Notes under the pieces: model-generated
Seen by the model: only the letters and a program-made list of their open reading frames with translations
The model's database searches: none
What the model was told of the DNA's origin: nothing
NCBI GenBank assembly: GCA_019694685.1
Contig: JAIBBM010000037.1
Span: 1 to 42,159, forward strand
Direction of reading: 5' to 3'
From: Leptospirales bacterium
Lineage (GTDB): Bacteria > Spirochaetota > Leptospiria > Leptospirales > Leptonemataceae
Length of the DNA stretch: 42,159 bases
Position numbers and translations under genes: made by a program
Part shown: one piece after another, positions 25,699-35,543 of the stretch
Layout: every line of letters starts with the position of its first letter
How positions within the stretch are numbered: the first letter of the stretch is position 1

Positions 25699-26508
25699 AT
25701 GAAAATCGGAACCCTACTTCTTGCCCTGGCATTTGCCATGCCCGTGGGCGCCCAGACGCTGCATGATATGGCCATTCAGGGCCAGGAAGACGATCTGGCG
25801 CGCAAGGTGACGGCGAAGAACATAGACTCCCTGGACCGGGAAGAAAAGACAATGCTGATGGTTGCGGCTGAAAATGGCCAGACCGGAGTGGTGCGAATGC
25901 TTGTGCGTGCCGGTGCAAATCCTGCGATCCAGGACCGCGCTGGAAACACGGCACTCCACTACGCGATAATACGCGGAGATGAGGAGATCACCCGGCTCCT
26001 GGCCACTCGGGGAAAAGTGCTTGAGATCCAAAATGGAAATGGTCATCGGCCGATCGATCTGGCTCAGAGCCAGAGCAACGATCGAATCGTCGAAATTCTT
26101 AGAGCAAGTGGGAGTATGCCACCGCATGTGTGGAGCAAGCTGACGTTGTTGCTTTACTTTCTGTATCTGATCATCAGCCTGGGTCTGACTGTCTGGGTGG
26201 CGCGCACTCTTTCAAAAAACGGAAGGATCTTTCTCGTGGACGCGTTTCACGCGAATGAACCGCTCGCAGACTCTGTGAATCATCTCCTGGTGGTTGGATT
26301 CTATCTGATCAACATTGGATACGTGACTCTGACTCTCAGAGAAAAAATCAAACCAATCGCGCCGGAAGAAATGGTTGAATCGTTGAGCGTGAAAGTAGGT
26401 CTGGTGCTCCTGATTCTGGGTACCATGCATTTCTTCAATATGTTTGTATTCAGCAGAATGCGCAAGCGCACCCAGCAAAAACCAGCACTTCAAGAAAAGC
26501 GGGCATGA
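25699..26508 (+). CDS. Ankyrin-repeat membrane protein
   Basis: A 269-residue protein: signal peptide (1-18, cleaved after VGAQ), about four ankyrin repeats (20-135, with TMLMVAAENGQTGVVRMLVRAGAN and NTALHYAIIRGDEEITRLL), and three membrane segments (about 148-167, 195-213, 232-251), then a basic tail. Repeats would face the periplasm. It is preceded by TTGGAGG and shares a four-base overlap with the TetR gene. A likely role is a membrane partner or target of that regulator's signal; no activity is visible. Confidence 0.85.
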   Translation: MKIGTLLLALAFAMPVGAQTLHDMAIQGQEDDLARKVTAKNIDSLDREEKTMLMVAAENGQTGVVRMLVRAGANPAIQDRAGNTALHYAIIRGDEEITRLLATRGKVLEIQNGNGHRPIDLAQSQSNDRIVEILRASGSMPPHVWSKLTLLLYFLYLIISLGLTVWVARTLSKNGRIFLVDAFHANEPLADSVNHLLVVGFYLINIGYVTLTLREKIKPIAPEEMVESLSVKVGLVLLILGTMHFFNMFVFSRMRKRTQQKPALQEKRA

Positions 26509-27179
26509 AAGAAAAAAGAGCAAAGAAAACCCAGGCGCGGTCTCAGGAAACAAGAGAGACCATCTATGAGGCCGCGCTGGTCCTCTTTCAAAAGAAAGGC
26601 TTCGAAGATGCAACCATGCGCGAAATTGCGGCGAGTGCAGGCGTGGCGCTTGGATCTGCGTACTACTATTTTCGCACCAAAGAAGAAGTGGTTCTAGAAT
26701 TCTACAAGCGCACTCTGGAAAAAGACGATCAAATCAAAGCTTACTTCAAAGAAGAGACGGGCCTGAAAGAAAGAATCACATATGTGATTCGCCTTCGCAT
26801 CAAACAATTCGCTCCGTTCAAAAAGTTCCTGTGGGTGCTTGCAAAAAATGCAGTCGTTCCAGGAAGTCCACTCTCTCCTTTCAGTGAAGAATCAGCCGAA
26901 ATTCGAGACAAGGCAATTGCGATCTTTGAAGAGGCAGTGGCAGATTGTAAGCCCGCGCCAGCGCAACTGGCAAAAGAACTCCCCTTCCTTCTCTGGCTCT
27001 ACCAGCTTGGAATCCTTCTCTTCTGGGTGCTGGATCAGGGAAAAACAATGCGCAAAACGGACATTTTACTGAACACCACTTCTGAGATGATCGTATGGCT
27101 GGTGAAATCTTCTGGCCTGCCTATCTTTGGAGGAATCTCAAAACGAATATCCACTTTGATTCAGGAGCTGCGGGACTAA
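26505..27179 (+). CDS. TetR family transcriptional regulator
   Basis: A 224-residue TetR protein. The helix-turn-helix spans about residues 18-64 (ETIYEAALVLFQKKGFEDATMREIAASAGVALGSAYYYFRTKEEVV is the classic pattern, here positions 19-64). The rest is a helical ligand-binding domain of unknown ligand. It overlaps the ankyrin gene (ATGA), and the twin palindromes upstream of that gene are its most likely binding sites. Confidence 0.92.
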   Translation: MKEKRAKKTQARSQETRETIYEAALVLFQKKGFEDATMREIAASAGVALGSAYYYFRTKEEVVLEFYKRTLEKDDQIKAYFKEETGLKERITYVIRLRIKQFAPFKKFLWVLAKNAVVPGSPLSPFSEESAEIRDKAIAIFEEAVADCKPAPAQLAKELPFLLWLYQLGILLFWVLDQGKTMRKTDILLNTTSEMIVWLVKSSGLPIFGGISKRISTLIQELRD

Positions 27180-27219
27180 TTTTGCTTGCACAGGCCTCCA
27201 CGATTCCTCACACCAGGCC

Positions 27220-30200
27220 GTGAAAATCACCCGCCAGAGCATCTACCAGGCATTCGAACAAATCGCAGTGAAACTGGATCCGTGGATCCTTCGATTCCTT
27301 GATAAATCACAACCATTTTTGGAGAAAGCATCCAGAGGCCTGATGCGCGCCTGGCTCCTGTTAACGGCATCGCTCTCTTTCATCTGGAAGGTTTTCACTT
27401 ATCCAGTGCGCGCCGCCGCTCGTGCTTCGGGCGCCATCTTTGGAACGTTTGAGTACAGACCTTCGCCTCCGGTTCGAAGCATCCTTTCGATCAAGCAGGA
27501 AGGAATCCAATTCGTGGAATCCAGAGTGAAAGTGATCCAGAAGCGCATTCTAAACGCAAGAGAGGCCAGGCCTCCAGTGTTTCGCACGGCAGTCATGATG
27601 TCCGCTGCATTTGCGCTGGTTCTTGGAGGGTGCAGTTCCTTTCAGCTCTTCAAGAAACTCACTCGCACAAATGCAACCGTAAGCGGTCCGGAATACGTAA
27701 AGCCTTCGGATGAAACATCTCCCTCTTCCGTAAGCATTCACTTCAGCAACCCTGCTGTAAGAATTGATCTGATTGGAAAAACCGCAGACATCCAGATGAA
27801 GCCATCTCACCCGGGAACCTGGACGTTCGTAGACGATTCCACCATCACATTTGTTCCGTCACAACACTGGCCCGCAGAAAAATCGTACTCTGTCACTCTC
27901 AAGCCTGAATTCTTTTCCCCTTCCATCAAACTTGATGACTATCAGGTTGGATTTGAAACGGCGCCCTTTACAGTGACTGTTGCTTCGGCGCAATTCTACA
28001 TCGATCCGAAAGATCCTCGCATCAAGAAAGCAGTCATCACGCTCGACTTCTCTCATCCAGTAGATGCAAAATCAATCAGCGATCGTGTTTCCTTCGAATA
28101 CAAAGACGGCCTATTGAGCGGCAAGCCTCTGGCAAACTCAGTCACTCTGGATGCCACAGAAATGCGCGCTTTCGTTCACTCAGATATTGTGTCCATTCAA
28201 GAAAAAGAGGCAAGTCTGGTATTCAACCTGAAGTCCGGCATTCATGCGAAAGACGGCGGGGGCAGTTCTGACAGTGTGCATGCAGATGTGCCTGTGCCTG
28301 GAAAGTACACTCACTTCTTCATAGACAGCACAGCCGTTCAGCTTGTGCGAAACGAATCCTACGAACTCGATCAGGTGCTCTTTGTGGAAACCACTGCTTC
28401 CATCACTCCAGAAGAACTCGCAAAAAACATCACCGCATACGAGCTTCCCAAAAATCGCCCTGCATCTCCGGGCACATCGGAAAGCAAGAACCATCAGTGG
28501 CAGGTAAAGGAGATAGATGAGGATACTCTGGCCCATTCGCGTAAACTGCAATTCGTGCGAGCAGACGAAAACACAGAAGAAGGTACCGTTCATCCTTACA
28601 AGATCCAGGCACAGGAAGGAGCTCAAGTCTTTGTCAGGGTGGGCAAGAACACCCGCGCCGTAGGCGACTTCCTGTTGAAAGAGAAGTACGAATCGATCGT
28701 GCGTGTGCCTGACTTTCAAAGAGAAGCGCGCATCATGCACGACGGAGCCATTCTGAGTCTTTCAGGTGAGAAACGCATTTCTGTTCTATCCTATGACAAC
28801 GATGCTCTTGAATTTGAAATCGGCAGGATCATGCCGGATCAGATCAATCATTTGATTTCGCAATCCTACGGAAACTTCAACAGTCCCTACTTTTCCAATT
28901 ACAATTTCAATGAAGACAATATATCCGAACGTTATACGGAAACGATCCAGCTCAACCGTGAGAAAGGAAAACGACTGCAGTATGCTTCGTTTGATTTTTC
29001 AAAGTATCTTTCTGCAAAAGGCCCGCGTCTTCAGAATGGGCTCTTCTATCTAAAAGTGCGCGGAGTGCGTAAGAAGAAACAGGATCAAGAAACGGAAAAC
29101 GAAGGCGAATCGGATGAAGTGCGGATAGGTAAACTCGAAGACAAGCGCCTGGTTCTGGTTTCGGATTTAGGAATTCTGGTCAAAGCAGCTCGCTCTGGCA
29201 CTCGCGACGTATTTGTTCAATCGTTTGCGCAGGGCTTTCCGGTCGCAGGAGTGGAAGTCAGTGTCATTGGAAAAAATGGAATGGCAGTGGCCACTCAAAC
29301 CACAGACGCAAACGGACATGCGACTCTCGCAAACCTCAGCGAATTCACGCGAGAGAAAGCGCCAGTCGCTTTCATCGCGAAAGCCGGCTCTGACCTGTCT
29401 TTCATGCCATTTGCAAGAGATGATCGAAAGCTGGACTTTTCTCGCTTTGATGTGGGAGGGCTTCAGGGTGCGGATTCACGCGACAAACTCACAGCATTTA
29501 TCTTCTCCGACCGTGGCATGTATCGACCCGGAGACGAAATTCGCGCAGGCCTGATCATCAAGTCCGGAGACTGGAAGAGAAATCTTTCCGGTCTGCCTGT
29601 GGAGGTGAGCATTCTTGATCCGCGCGGAATCGAAGTGTTTTCCAGGCTGATCAAACTTTCTCCGTCTGCATTTGAAGAAATCAAATACAAGACAGAGGAA
29701 ACTTCTCCCACCGGTTCTTACCAGATCCGGGCCATGCTTGTGCCTCCCAAGAAATACCAGGAGCGAATCACACTCGGTCAGGCAAGTGTTCGCGTAGAGG
29801 AATTTCTTCCCGACAAACTTCGCATCACAACTCAATTCTCGCAAACTCCTCAAGACACAGAAGGATGGGTGAAGCCAGAACAGCTCAAAGGCCAGGTGTT
29901 GCTGATGAACTTGTTCGGAACACCTGCGCAGCATAAAAAAGTACAGGCCACACTCGTCTTAACTCCTCGTTTTCCTGCGTTCAGCGGTTACGAAGGTTAC
30001 AGGTTCTATGATCCTCTTCGCACAACGCGAAGCTTCCAGCAAGATCTGGGGACGCTCGAAACCGACGATCAGGGCAAAGTGGAATTCCCACTCGGACTCG
30101 AAAAATACGCGAAAGGATTGTACTGGGTTACTTTTCACGCGGATGGTTTTGAATCTGAGGGAGGACGCGCAGTCAGCACACAATCACTGCAAATGGTTTC

Positions 30201-33189
30201 CCCGCTTTCAGCGGTAGTCGGAATCAAATCAGATGGAGATGCAAATTACATTCACAAAGGATCCGCTCGAGCCGTCTCCATCATTGCAATCGACGAAAAG
30301 CTGAAGCCTGTCTCTCTCTCCAAATTGAAACTGCGCATTGTAGAGCAGCGCCCGATGTCCAGTCTGGTGAAGCGCGAAGATGGAGTCTACGAATACAAGA
30401 GCATCGTCAAAGAGATTCCAGTGCTCGATCGTGATTTGATCATCCCGCAAGGAGGATTCAATCAACTGCTGCCCACGGATCAGTCTGGCGATTTCGTTCT
30501 GAGCATCGTGGACGAATCATCGCAGGAATTGAACCGCTTTCAATATTCAGTGATTGGTCAGGGCAATCTAACACGAAGTCTTGAAAGAAATGCGGAGCTT
30601 TCCATACGACTGAGCGGCAAAGATTTCTCCCCGGGAGAAGAGATTGAAATGGCGATTCGCGCTCCCTACGTTGGGGCGGGTCTCATTACTATAGAGAAAG
30701 ATAAAGTATATGCGTACAAATGGTTCAAAACTGCAACTGAATCCTCAGTGCAGAGAATCAGAATGCCAGAAGGCCTGGAAGGAAACGCGTACGTAAACGT
30801 TTCTTTTGTGCGGTCTCTCGATTCAAAGGCAATTTACACAAGCCCACTGAGCTTTGGGGTCGCTCCATTCTCAGTCAGCAAGAAGAGTAGAACAGCAGCA
30901 GTCACTTTGAATGTGCCAGCAGAAATCCGCCCCGGAGATACACTGCGAATCCAGTATCGCACAGACAGGCCGGGCAAAATTGTACTCTATGCAGTAGACG
31001 AAGGAATCTTACAGGTTGCAAAGTACAGAACACCGGATCCTCTGGGCCACTTCTTTCAGAAACGAGCCCTGGAAGTCAGCACATCGCAGATCGTAGATCA
31101 ACTCCTTCCGGAGTTTTCCATCGTGCGAAGTTTGATGAAGATGGGAGGAGATGCGGATCGCTTGATCGGTCTAAATCTCAACCCTTTCAAACGAAAGAGG
31201 GCATTGCCTGTAGCATTCTGGTCTGGAATTCGTGATTCGGCGGGAGCGGGAGAAGTAAGCTTCACAGTTCCTGATTATTTCAACGGTAGAGTGCGCGTAT
31301 TTGCAGTACTTGTAAACGAGTCCGTCCTTGGTGTAGAAGAGAAAAGCGTAATCGTGCGCGGAGATTTCATACTGTCTCCTTCCGTGCCTGCGTTTTCTGC
31401 ACCGGGGGACACGATGAACGTGAGCACGAATGTTGCCAACAATGTGATCGGATCGGGAAATGATCTGCCCGTGCGCGTAGAAGCGCGTGCGGAGGGATCG
31501 CTTGAGATCGTAGGAGACAATACTGCGGCACTGCGCATCTCAGAAAAAGGAGAAAAGACCGCCCGTTTCCAGGTGCGAGCCAAATCGCCTGGAGAAGGAA
31601 GAATCATTTTTATGGCAACATCCGCCGGAAAAGCAGGCAAACAAACAGAAACAATCAGTGTTCGTCCCGCTCGCCCGTACATTCTGGATGTAGAATCTGG
31701 ATATCTGGCAGGTGGATCGGATTCATTTGAATCCAAACGAACGCTTTATCCAGATTTTCGCAAACTAGAAGTATCTGTATCTCCTGTGCCTCTTGCCTGG
31801 TCTTCTGGTCTGTTTGCTTATCTGGAGAACTATCCTTATGGCTGCACGGAACAAATTACAAGCCGGGGATTTGCAGCACTTGTGCTTCGAAATCGACCAG
31901 AACTTGCGCGAGGAGACAATGATAAGATCATCTCCAATACCATTTCTGTCCTTCGCGCGCGGCAGAATGATTCTGGATCGTTTGGATTCTGGGCGCCTAA
32001 TTCTTATGTAGATCCGTTTCAATCCACCTACGCGTTGTTATTCCTTACGGAAGCAAAAGAGCGCGGTGTGACCGTGCCAGATGCAGTTCTGAGCAAGGGT
32101 ATGAATTACCTGGAATCCATGTCCTCTTCTCCAAAAGACGCGACTTTGCACGACAGAGCGTTTGCTCTGTATGTGCTCGCGCGAAATGGAAAGCTGCATG
32201 CAAACGAAGTGAACAGTCTTTTAATTGAAGCGTCCAGGGAGAAAGATGATTTTGTTCGCCTGCCCTACATGTATCTGGCGGCCACGCGCAAACTCATGAA
32301 ACAGGACAAAGAAGCAACAGACCTCTTTGAGAAATCCCAACCAGGGGTATTCAGTCGTTGGATTTTCAACTCATTTGATCCAGTGTCCGCCAATGCAAGT
32401 TACATGTATCTTCTATCGCGTCACTTCCCTGGCAGTTTTGAAACGTTAAGCGACAAGACTATGCAGAGCTTCTTTTCTCCCATGAAGCAAGGTCAGTTCA
32501 GCACGATCTCCGCCGCGTCCATGATTCTGGCCATTGACGCATATCTGGATCTGCGGCACGCACGCAGACTGGATTTGAAAGTGACTCAGGAACTTGGCAG
32601 CGGAGAAAAGCGTCCTCTCCTGTTCCCGGATGGTCTGTTTGCAAAATCCGTCTTCCTTCCGGAAGCGCGCAAGATCAAGTTCGATGCAGGATCGCCGTTG
32701 CCTGCGTTCTATCAGGTCACCGTGGGCGGATTCGATGAAAAACTTCCAGCACCGTACGCAAACGGAATCGAAATTTCCCGCGAGTTTACAGATCAAAGTG
32801 GAAACAAGATCCAATCTGCAGAGGCCGGCCAGGAAGTGTATGTAAGAATCCGAATCCGCGCAAAAGACACGGATGCATCCAACATTGCCATTGTGGATCT
32901 TTTCCCCGGAGGTTTCGAACCAGTCTTCGACGAAAAAACAAGAACAGACACTGTGGGCATTCCCGGGTTCAAGCCCGCATTGATGGAACCAGATCATGTG
33001 GAAATGCGCGAAGACAGAATTGTACTTTTCACAAGAGCCACATCACGAGCATCCGAATATACATACAGATTGCGCGCGGTGAGTGCGGGCAAGTTTGTTG
33101 TTCCACCTCTTTTCGCAGAAGCAATGTATCAAAAATCTACTCGGGCGCTCACTGGAGAAGGACAGTTCGAAATCAAAACCAGGAAATGA
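27220..33189 (+). CDS. Bacterial alpha-2-macroglobulin (lipoprotein)
   Basis: A 1989-residue alpha-2-macroglobulin family protein, which traps proteases in the periplasm through a thioester. Seen: macroglobulin repeats, the MG-domain signature DRGMYRPGDEIRAGL, PEFSIVRSL and the thioester CTEQ at C1542 in YPYGCTEQ, followed by a helical alpha/alpha toroid. Ahead of this lies a 119-residue extension (27220 to 27576) with a hydrophobic segment, before the lipobox FALVLGGC (C138). GTG at 27577 would give a normal lipoprotein signal peptide, so two start possibilities exist. It overlaps pbpC by four bases, the usual pairing. Confidence 0.93.
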   Translation: MKITRQSIYQAFEQIAVKLDPWILRFLDKSQPFLEKASRGLMRAWLLLTASLSFIWKVFTYPVRAAARASGAIFGTFEYRPSPPVRSILSIKQEGIQFVESRVKVIQKRILNAREARPPVFRTAVMMSAAFALVLGGCSSFQLFKKLTRTNATVSGPEYVKPSDETSPSSVSIHFSNPAVRIDLIGKTADIQMKPSHPGTWTFVDDSTITFVPSQHWPAEKSYSVTLKPEFFSPSIKLDDYQVGFETAPFTVTVASAQFYIDPKDPRIKKAVITLDFSHPVDAKSISDRVSFEYKDGLLSGKPLANSVTLDATEMRAFVHSDIVSIQEKEASLVFNLKSGIHAKDGGGSSDSVHADVPVPGKYTHFFIDSTAVQLVRNESYELDQVLFVETTASITPEELAKNITAYELPKNRPASPGTSESKNHQWQVKEIDEDTLAHSRKLQFVRADENTEEGTVHPYKIQAQEGAQVFVRVGKNTRAVGDFLLKEKYESIVRVPDFQREARIMHDGAILSLSGEKRISVLSYDNDALEFEIGRIMPDQINHLISQSYGNFNSPYFSNYNFNEDNISERYTETIQLNREKGKRLQYASFDFSKYLSAKGPRLQNGLFYLKVRGVRKKKQDQETENEGESDEVRIGKLEDKRLVLVSDLGILVKAARSGTRDVFVQSFAQGFPVAGVEVSVIGKNGMAVATQTTDANGHATLANLSEFTREKAPVAFIAKAGSDLSFMPFARDDRKLDFSRFDVGGLQGADSRDKLTAFIFSDRGMYRPGDEIRAGLIIKSGDWKRNLSGLPVEVSILDPRGIEVFSRLIKLSPSAFEEIKYKTEETSPTGSYQIRAMLVPPKKYQERITLGQASVRVEEFLPDKLRITTQFSQTPQDTEGWVKPEQLKGQVLLMNLFGTPAQHKKVQATLVLTPRFPAFSGYEGYRFYDPLRTTRSFQQDLGTLETDDQGKVEFPLGLEKYAKGLYWVTFHADGFESEGGRAVSTQSLQMVSPLSAVVGIKSDGDANYIHKGSARAVSIIAIDEKLKPVSLSKLKLRIVEQRPMSSLVKREDGVYEYKSIVKEIPVLDRDLIIPQGGFNQLLPTDQSGDFVLSIVDESSQELNRFQYSVIGQGNLTRSLERNAELSIRLSGKDFSPGEEIEMAIRAPYVGAGLITIEKDKVYAYKWFKTATESSVQRIRMPEGLEGNAYVNVSFVRSLDSKAIYTSPLSFGVAPFSVSKKSRTAAVTLNVPAEIRPGDTLRIQYRTDRPGKIVLYAVDEGILQVAKYRTPDPLGHFFQKRALEVSTSQIVDQLLPEFSIVRSLMKMGGDADRLIGLNLNPFKRKRALPVAFWSGIRDSAGAGEVSFTVPDYFNGRVRVFAVLVNESVLGVEEKSVIVRGDFILSPSVPAFSAPGDTMNVSTNVANNVIGSGNDLPVRVEARAEGSLEIVGDNTAALRISEKGEKTARFQVRAKSPGEGRIIFMATSAGKAGKQTETISVRPARPYILDVESGYLAGGSDSFESKRTLYPDFRKLEVSVSPVPLAWSSGLFAYLENYPYGCTEQITSRGFAALVLRNRPELARGDNDKIISNTISVLRARQNDSGSFGFWAPNSYVDPFQSTYALLFLTEAKERGVTVPDAVLSKGMNYLESMSSSPKDATLHDRAFALYVLARNGKLHANEVNSLLIEASREKDDFVRLPYMYLAATRKLMKQDKEATDLFEKSQPGVFSRWIFNSFDPVSANASYMYLLSRHFPGSFETLSDKTMQSFFSPMKQGQFSTISAASMILAIDAYLDLRHARRLDLKVTQELGSGEKRPLLFPDGLFAKSVFLPEARKIKFDAGSPLPAFYQVTVGGFDEKLPAPYANGIEISREFTDQSGNKIQSAEAGQEVYVRIRIRAKDTDASNIAIVDLFPGGFEPVFDEKTRTDTVGIPGFKPALMEPDHVEMREDRIVLFTRATSRASEYTYRLRAVSAGKFVVPPLFAEAMYQKSTRALTGEGQFEIKTRK

Positions 33190-35495
33190 CGGATTTCATT
33201 CGAGCCTTCTGGAAGAGAAGGTCAAAGATTTTCAAGCGCGCAGCGATTGGCGCTGCGTGCTACGTTTTGCTCAGGATTGTTTCTGCCGGTGGACCTCTCA
33301 GCGGAATGCCTTTCTCGCGCGCGGTCTACGACGCAGACGGTAAGCTACTTCGCCTGACTATTTCCACGGATCAAAAGTATAGAAAGTTTACCAGTCTCGC
33401 AGATATGTCGCCTGCCGTATCCGAGGCATTCCTGTTGCGCGAAGACAAATACTTTTACTTTCACCCGGGAGTGAACCCTGCCGCTCTGCTCAAAGCAACA
33501 AGAGGTTATTTCAGCGGCAGTTCTGCGCGCGGTGCTTCCACGATTACCATGCAACTGGCTCGAATGAAGTATGGTCTCGAAACCAGATCGATTCGCGGCA
33601 AGATCTTTCAAATTCTATGCGCATTCTATCTAGAATTTCGTTATTCAAAATCGTCTATCCTGGAAGCATACCTGAACCTGATTCCACTCGGCCACAATAT
33701 AGAAGGAGTCCCGGCTGCTTCCTTGATCTACTTTGGAAAAGCGTCCTCTTCTCTCAATCCTGTGGAGGCAATCACTCTTTGCATCATTCCTCCAAGCCCG
33801 GCAAAACGAACCCGCAACTCAAGCAACACTGCCATGGAGATAGATCAGTTTCGCAAACAACTCTTTGAACAATGGATCCAGAAACACCCTGAAGACAAAG
33901 AGCTCATCCTCTCTGTGGGTCACGCAACGCTTCCGCGAGATCCTCTTCCTTTTCTCGCACCGCATTTTTCGCAAATGGTCCTGGCAGACCCCTCGAATAC
34001 AGACCGATCAGAAATCAAAACCACTCTGCGCGCAAGTCTGCAACAAACTCTGGAAAGAACGATTTCGAACTACGTCCAGTCGCGAAAATCGACTGGAATC
34101 AAGAATGCCGCCGCTTTGCTCGTGGATGTGCATACAGGAAAGACACTCGCTCATGTTGGAAGCGCCAACTTCGCAGACGAAAGCATTGATGGACAGGTGG
34201 ATGGAACTCGCGCACTGAGATCTCCTGGATCCGCACTGAAGCCTCTTCTCTATGCTCTGGCCGTAGACCGTGGAATCATTCATCCGAGAACACTGTTGAA
34301 AGACACGCCTATCCAGTTCTCGACCTACAGTCCGGAAAATTTTGAAGGAGAGTTTTTGGGCCCGTTATCTGCTCAATCGGCGCTGGTTCTGAGCAGGAAT
34401 GTGCCTGCCATCTACATCGCAGCAAAACTCAGACAACCAGACTTCACAGACTTCTTGAAATCATCTGGAGTATCTCTATCCAAACCAAAGGATTACTATG
34501 GCCTCGCTCCCATTCTGGGCGGAATCGAAATCTCAATGGCACAGCTTGCGTCACTCTACGGAGCTCTTGCCAAAGGAGGAGTGCAGAGACCAGTCTCTTA
34601 CGATGGGAGAACGAATGCAGGAAAAACCATCTTCAGCCCAGAAGCTGCATTCATTACACTGGAGATGCTCAAGTCCGCACGCGAAGATGGAATGGCAGAA
34701 GAATGGATGCAATCGCCATTCACCATCTACTGGAAAACAGGAACGTCATCCGGCTTTCGTGACGCCTGGACTGCGGGAATTTTCGGGTCCTATGTCCTGG
34801 TTGTGTGGATCGGGAACTTTGACGGTTCCTCCAATCCCGCCTTCGTAGGGCGAGACGCGGCCCTTCCTTTGTTTCTGCGAATCGCGCGCGCAATGGCCGC
34901 AGAAAATAACAGCATCAAAGATTGGATCGAAGCTCCCGCCGGAGTGAGCAGAATTGAAGTGTGTTCGGTTTCCGGAAAAATTCCGAGGAACTTCTGCCCG
35001 CTTCGCGCGCATACATGGTACATTCCTGGAAAGTCTCCGATCGAACCTTGCGACATACACCGCGAAGTCGCAGTAGATCTGGACACCGGACTGAGAGCAT
35101 GCGCCGGAGCAAAAAATACAAAGAAAGAAGTTTATGAGTTCTGGCCGTCTGACATAGAAAGAGTTCTCAAGAGTGCTGGCCTGCCGCACAAAGCGCCTCC
35201 GCGATTTTCCCCCGAATGCCAGACTGCGGACAACCACGCAGAGCCACCCTCCATCCATTCGCCCGTGCATGGAGTGACGTATGAATCTTCACGCGAAGGC
35301 GAAGAGATCGCTCTTGAAGCAGCCGCGGATGCATCCGTCACAGATCTATTCTGGTTTGTAGATGATGGCTTTGTTGGAAAATCAAAGCCGGGAGAGTCTC
35401 TCTTCTGGCGCGCTCATCCAGGGGAATTCAAGATACGAGTTGTGGACTCAGGAGGCGCCAGCGATCAAATGACAGTCAAAATCAACGCGCGATGA
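33186..35495 (+). CDS. pbpC: Penicillin-binding protein 1C (bifunctional)
   Basis: A 769-residue peptidoglycan synthase. An N-terminal membrane anchor (about 18-36) is followed by the GT51 glycosyltransferase (catalytic Glu86 in REDKYFYFHPGVN; RGASTITMQLARM), then the transpeptidase with S349-A-L-K352, S403-R-N405 and K517-T-G519, and a C-terminal BiPBP_C Ig-like domain (about 690-769). PbpC is the usual operon partner of alpha-2-macroglobulin, and the two are thought to repair and protect the wall after damage. The start overlaps the A2M stop (ATGA). Confidence 0.95.
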   Translation: MTDFIRAFWKRRSKIFKRAAIGAACYVLLRIVSAGGPLSGMPFSRAVYDADGKLLRLTISTDQKYRKFTSLADMSPAVSEAFLLREDKYFYFHPGVNPAALLKATRGYFSGSSARGASTITMQLARMKYGLETRSIRGKIFQILCAFYLEFRYSKSSILEAYLNLIPLGHNIEGVPAASLIYFGKASSSLNPVEAITLCIIPPSPAKRTRNSSNTAMEIDQFRKQLFEQWIQKHPEDKELILSVGHATLPRDPLPFLAPHFSQMVLADPSNTDRSEIKTTLRASLQQTLERTISNYVQSRKSTGIKNAAALLVDVHTGKTLAHVGSANFADESIDGQVDGTRALRSPGSALKPLLYALAVDRGIIHPRTLLKDTPIQFSTYSPENFEGEFLGPLSAQSALVLSRNVPAIYIAAKLRQPDFTDFLKSSGVSLSKPKDYYGLAPILGGIEISMAQLASLYGALAKGGVQRPVSYDGRTNAGKTIFSPEAAFITLEMLKSAREDGMAEEWMQSPFTIYWKTGTSSGFRDAWTAGIFGSYVLVVWIGNFDGSSNPAFVGRDAALPLFLRIARAMAAENNSIKDWIEAPAGVSRIEVCSVSGKIPRNFCPLRAHTWYIPGKSPIEPCDIHREVAVDLDTGLRACAGAKNTKKEVYEFWPSDIERVLKSAGLPHKAPPRFSPECQTADNHAEPPSIHSPVHGVTYESSREGEEIALEAAADASVTDLFWFVDDGFVGKSKPGESLFWRAHPGEFKIRVVDSGGASDQMTVKINAR

Positions 35496-35543
35496 TCCGC
35501 AAAAATCGATTGCACTCCTTATTCCCCGCTCCGAGCTACCAGA

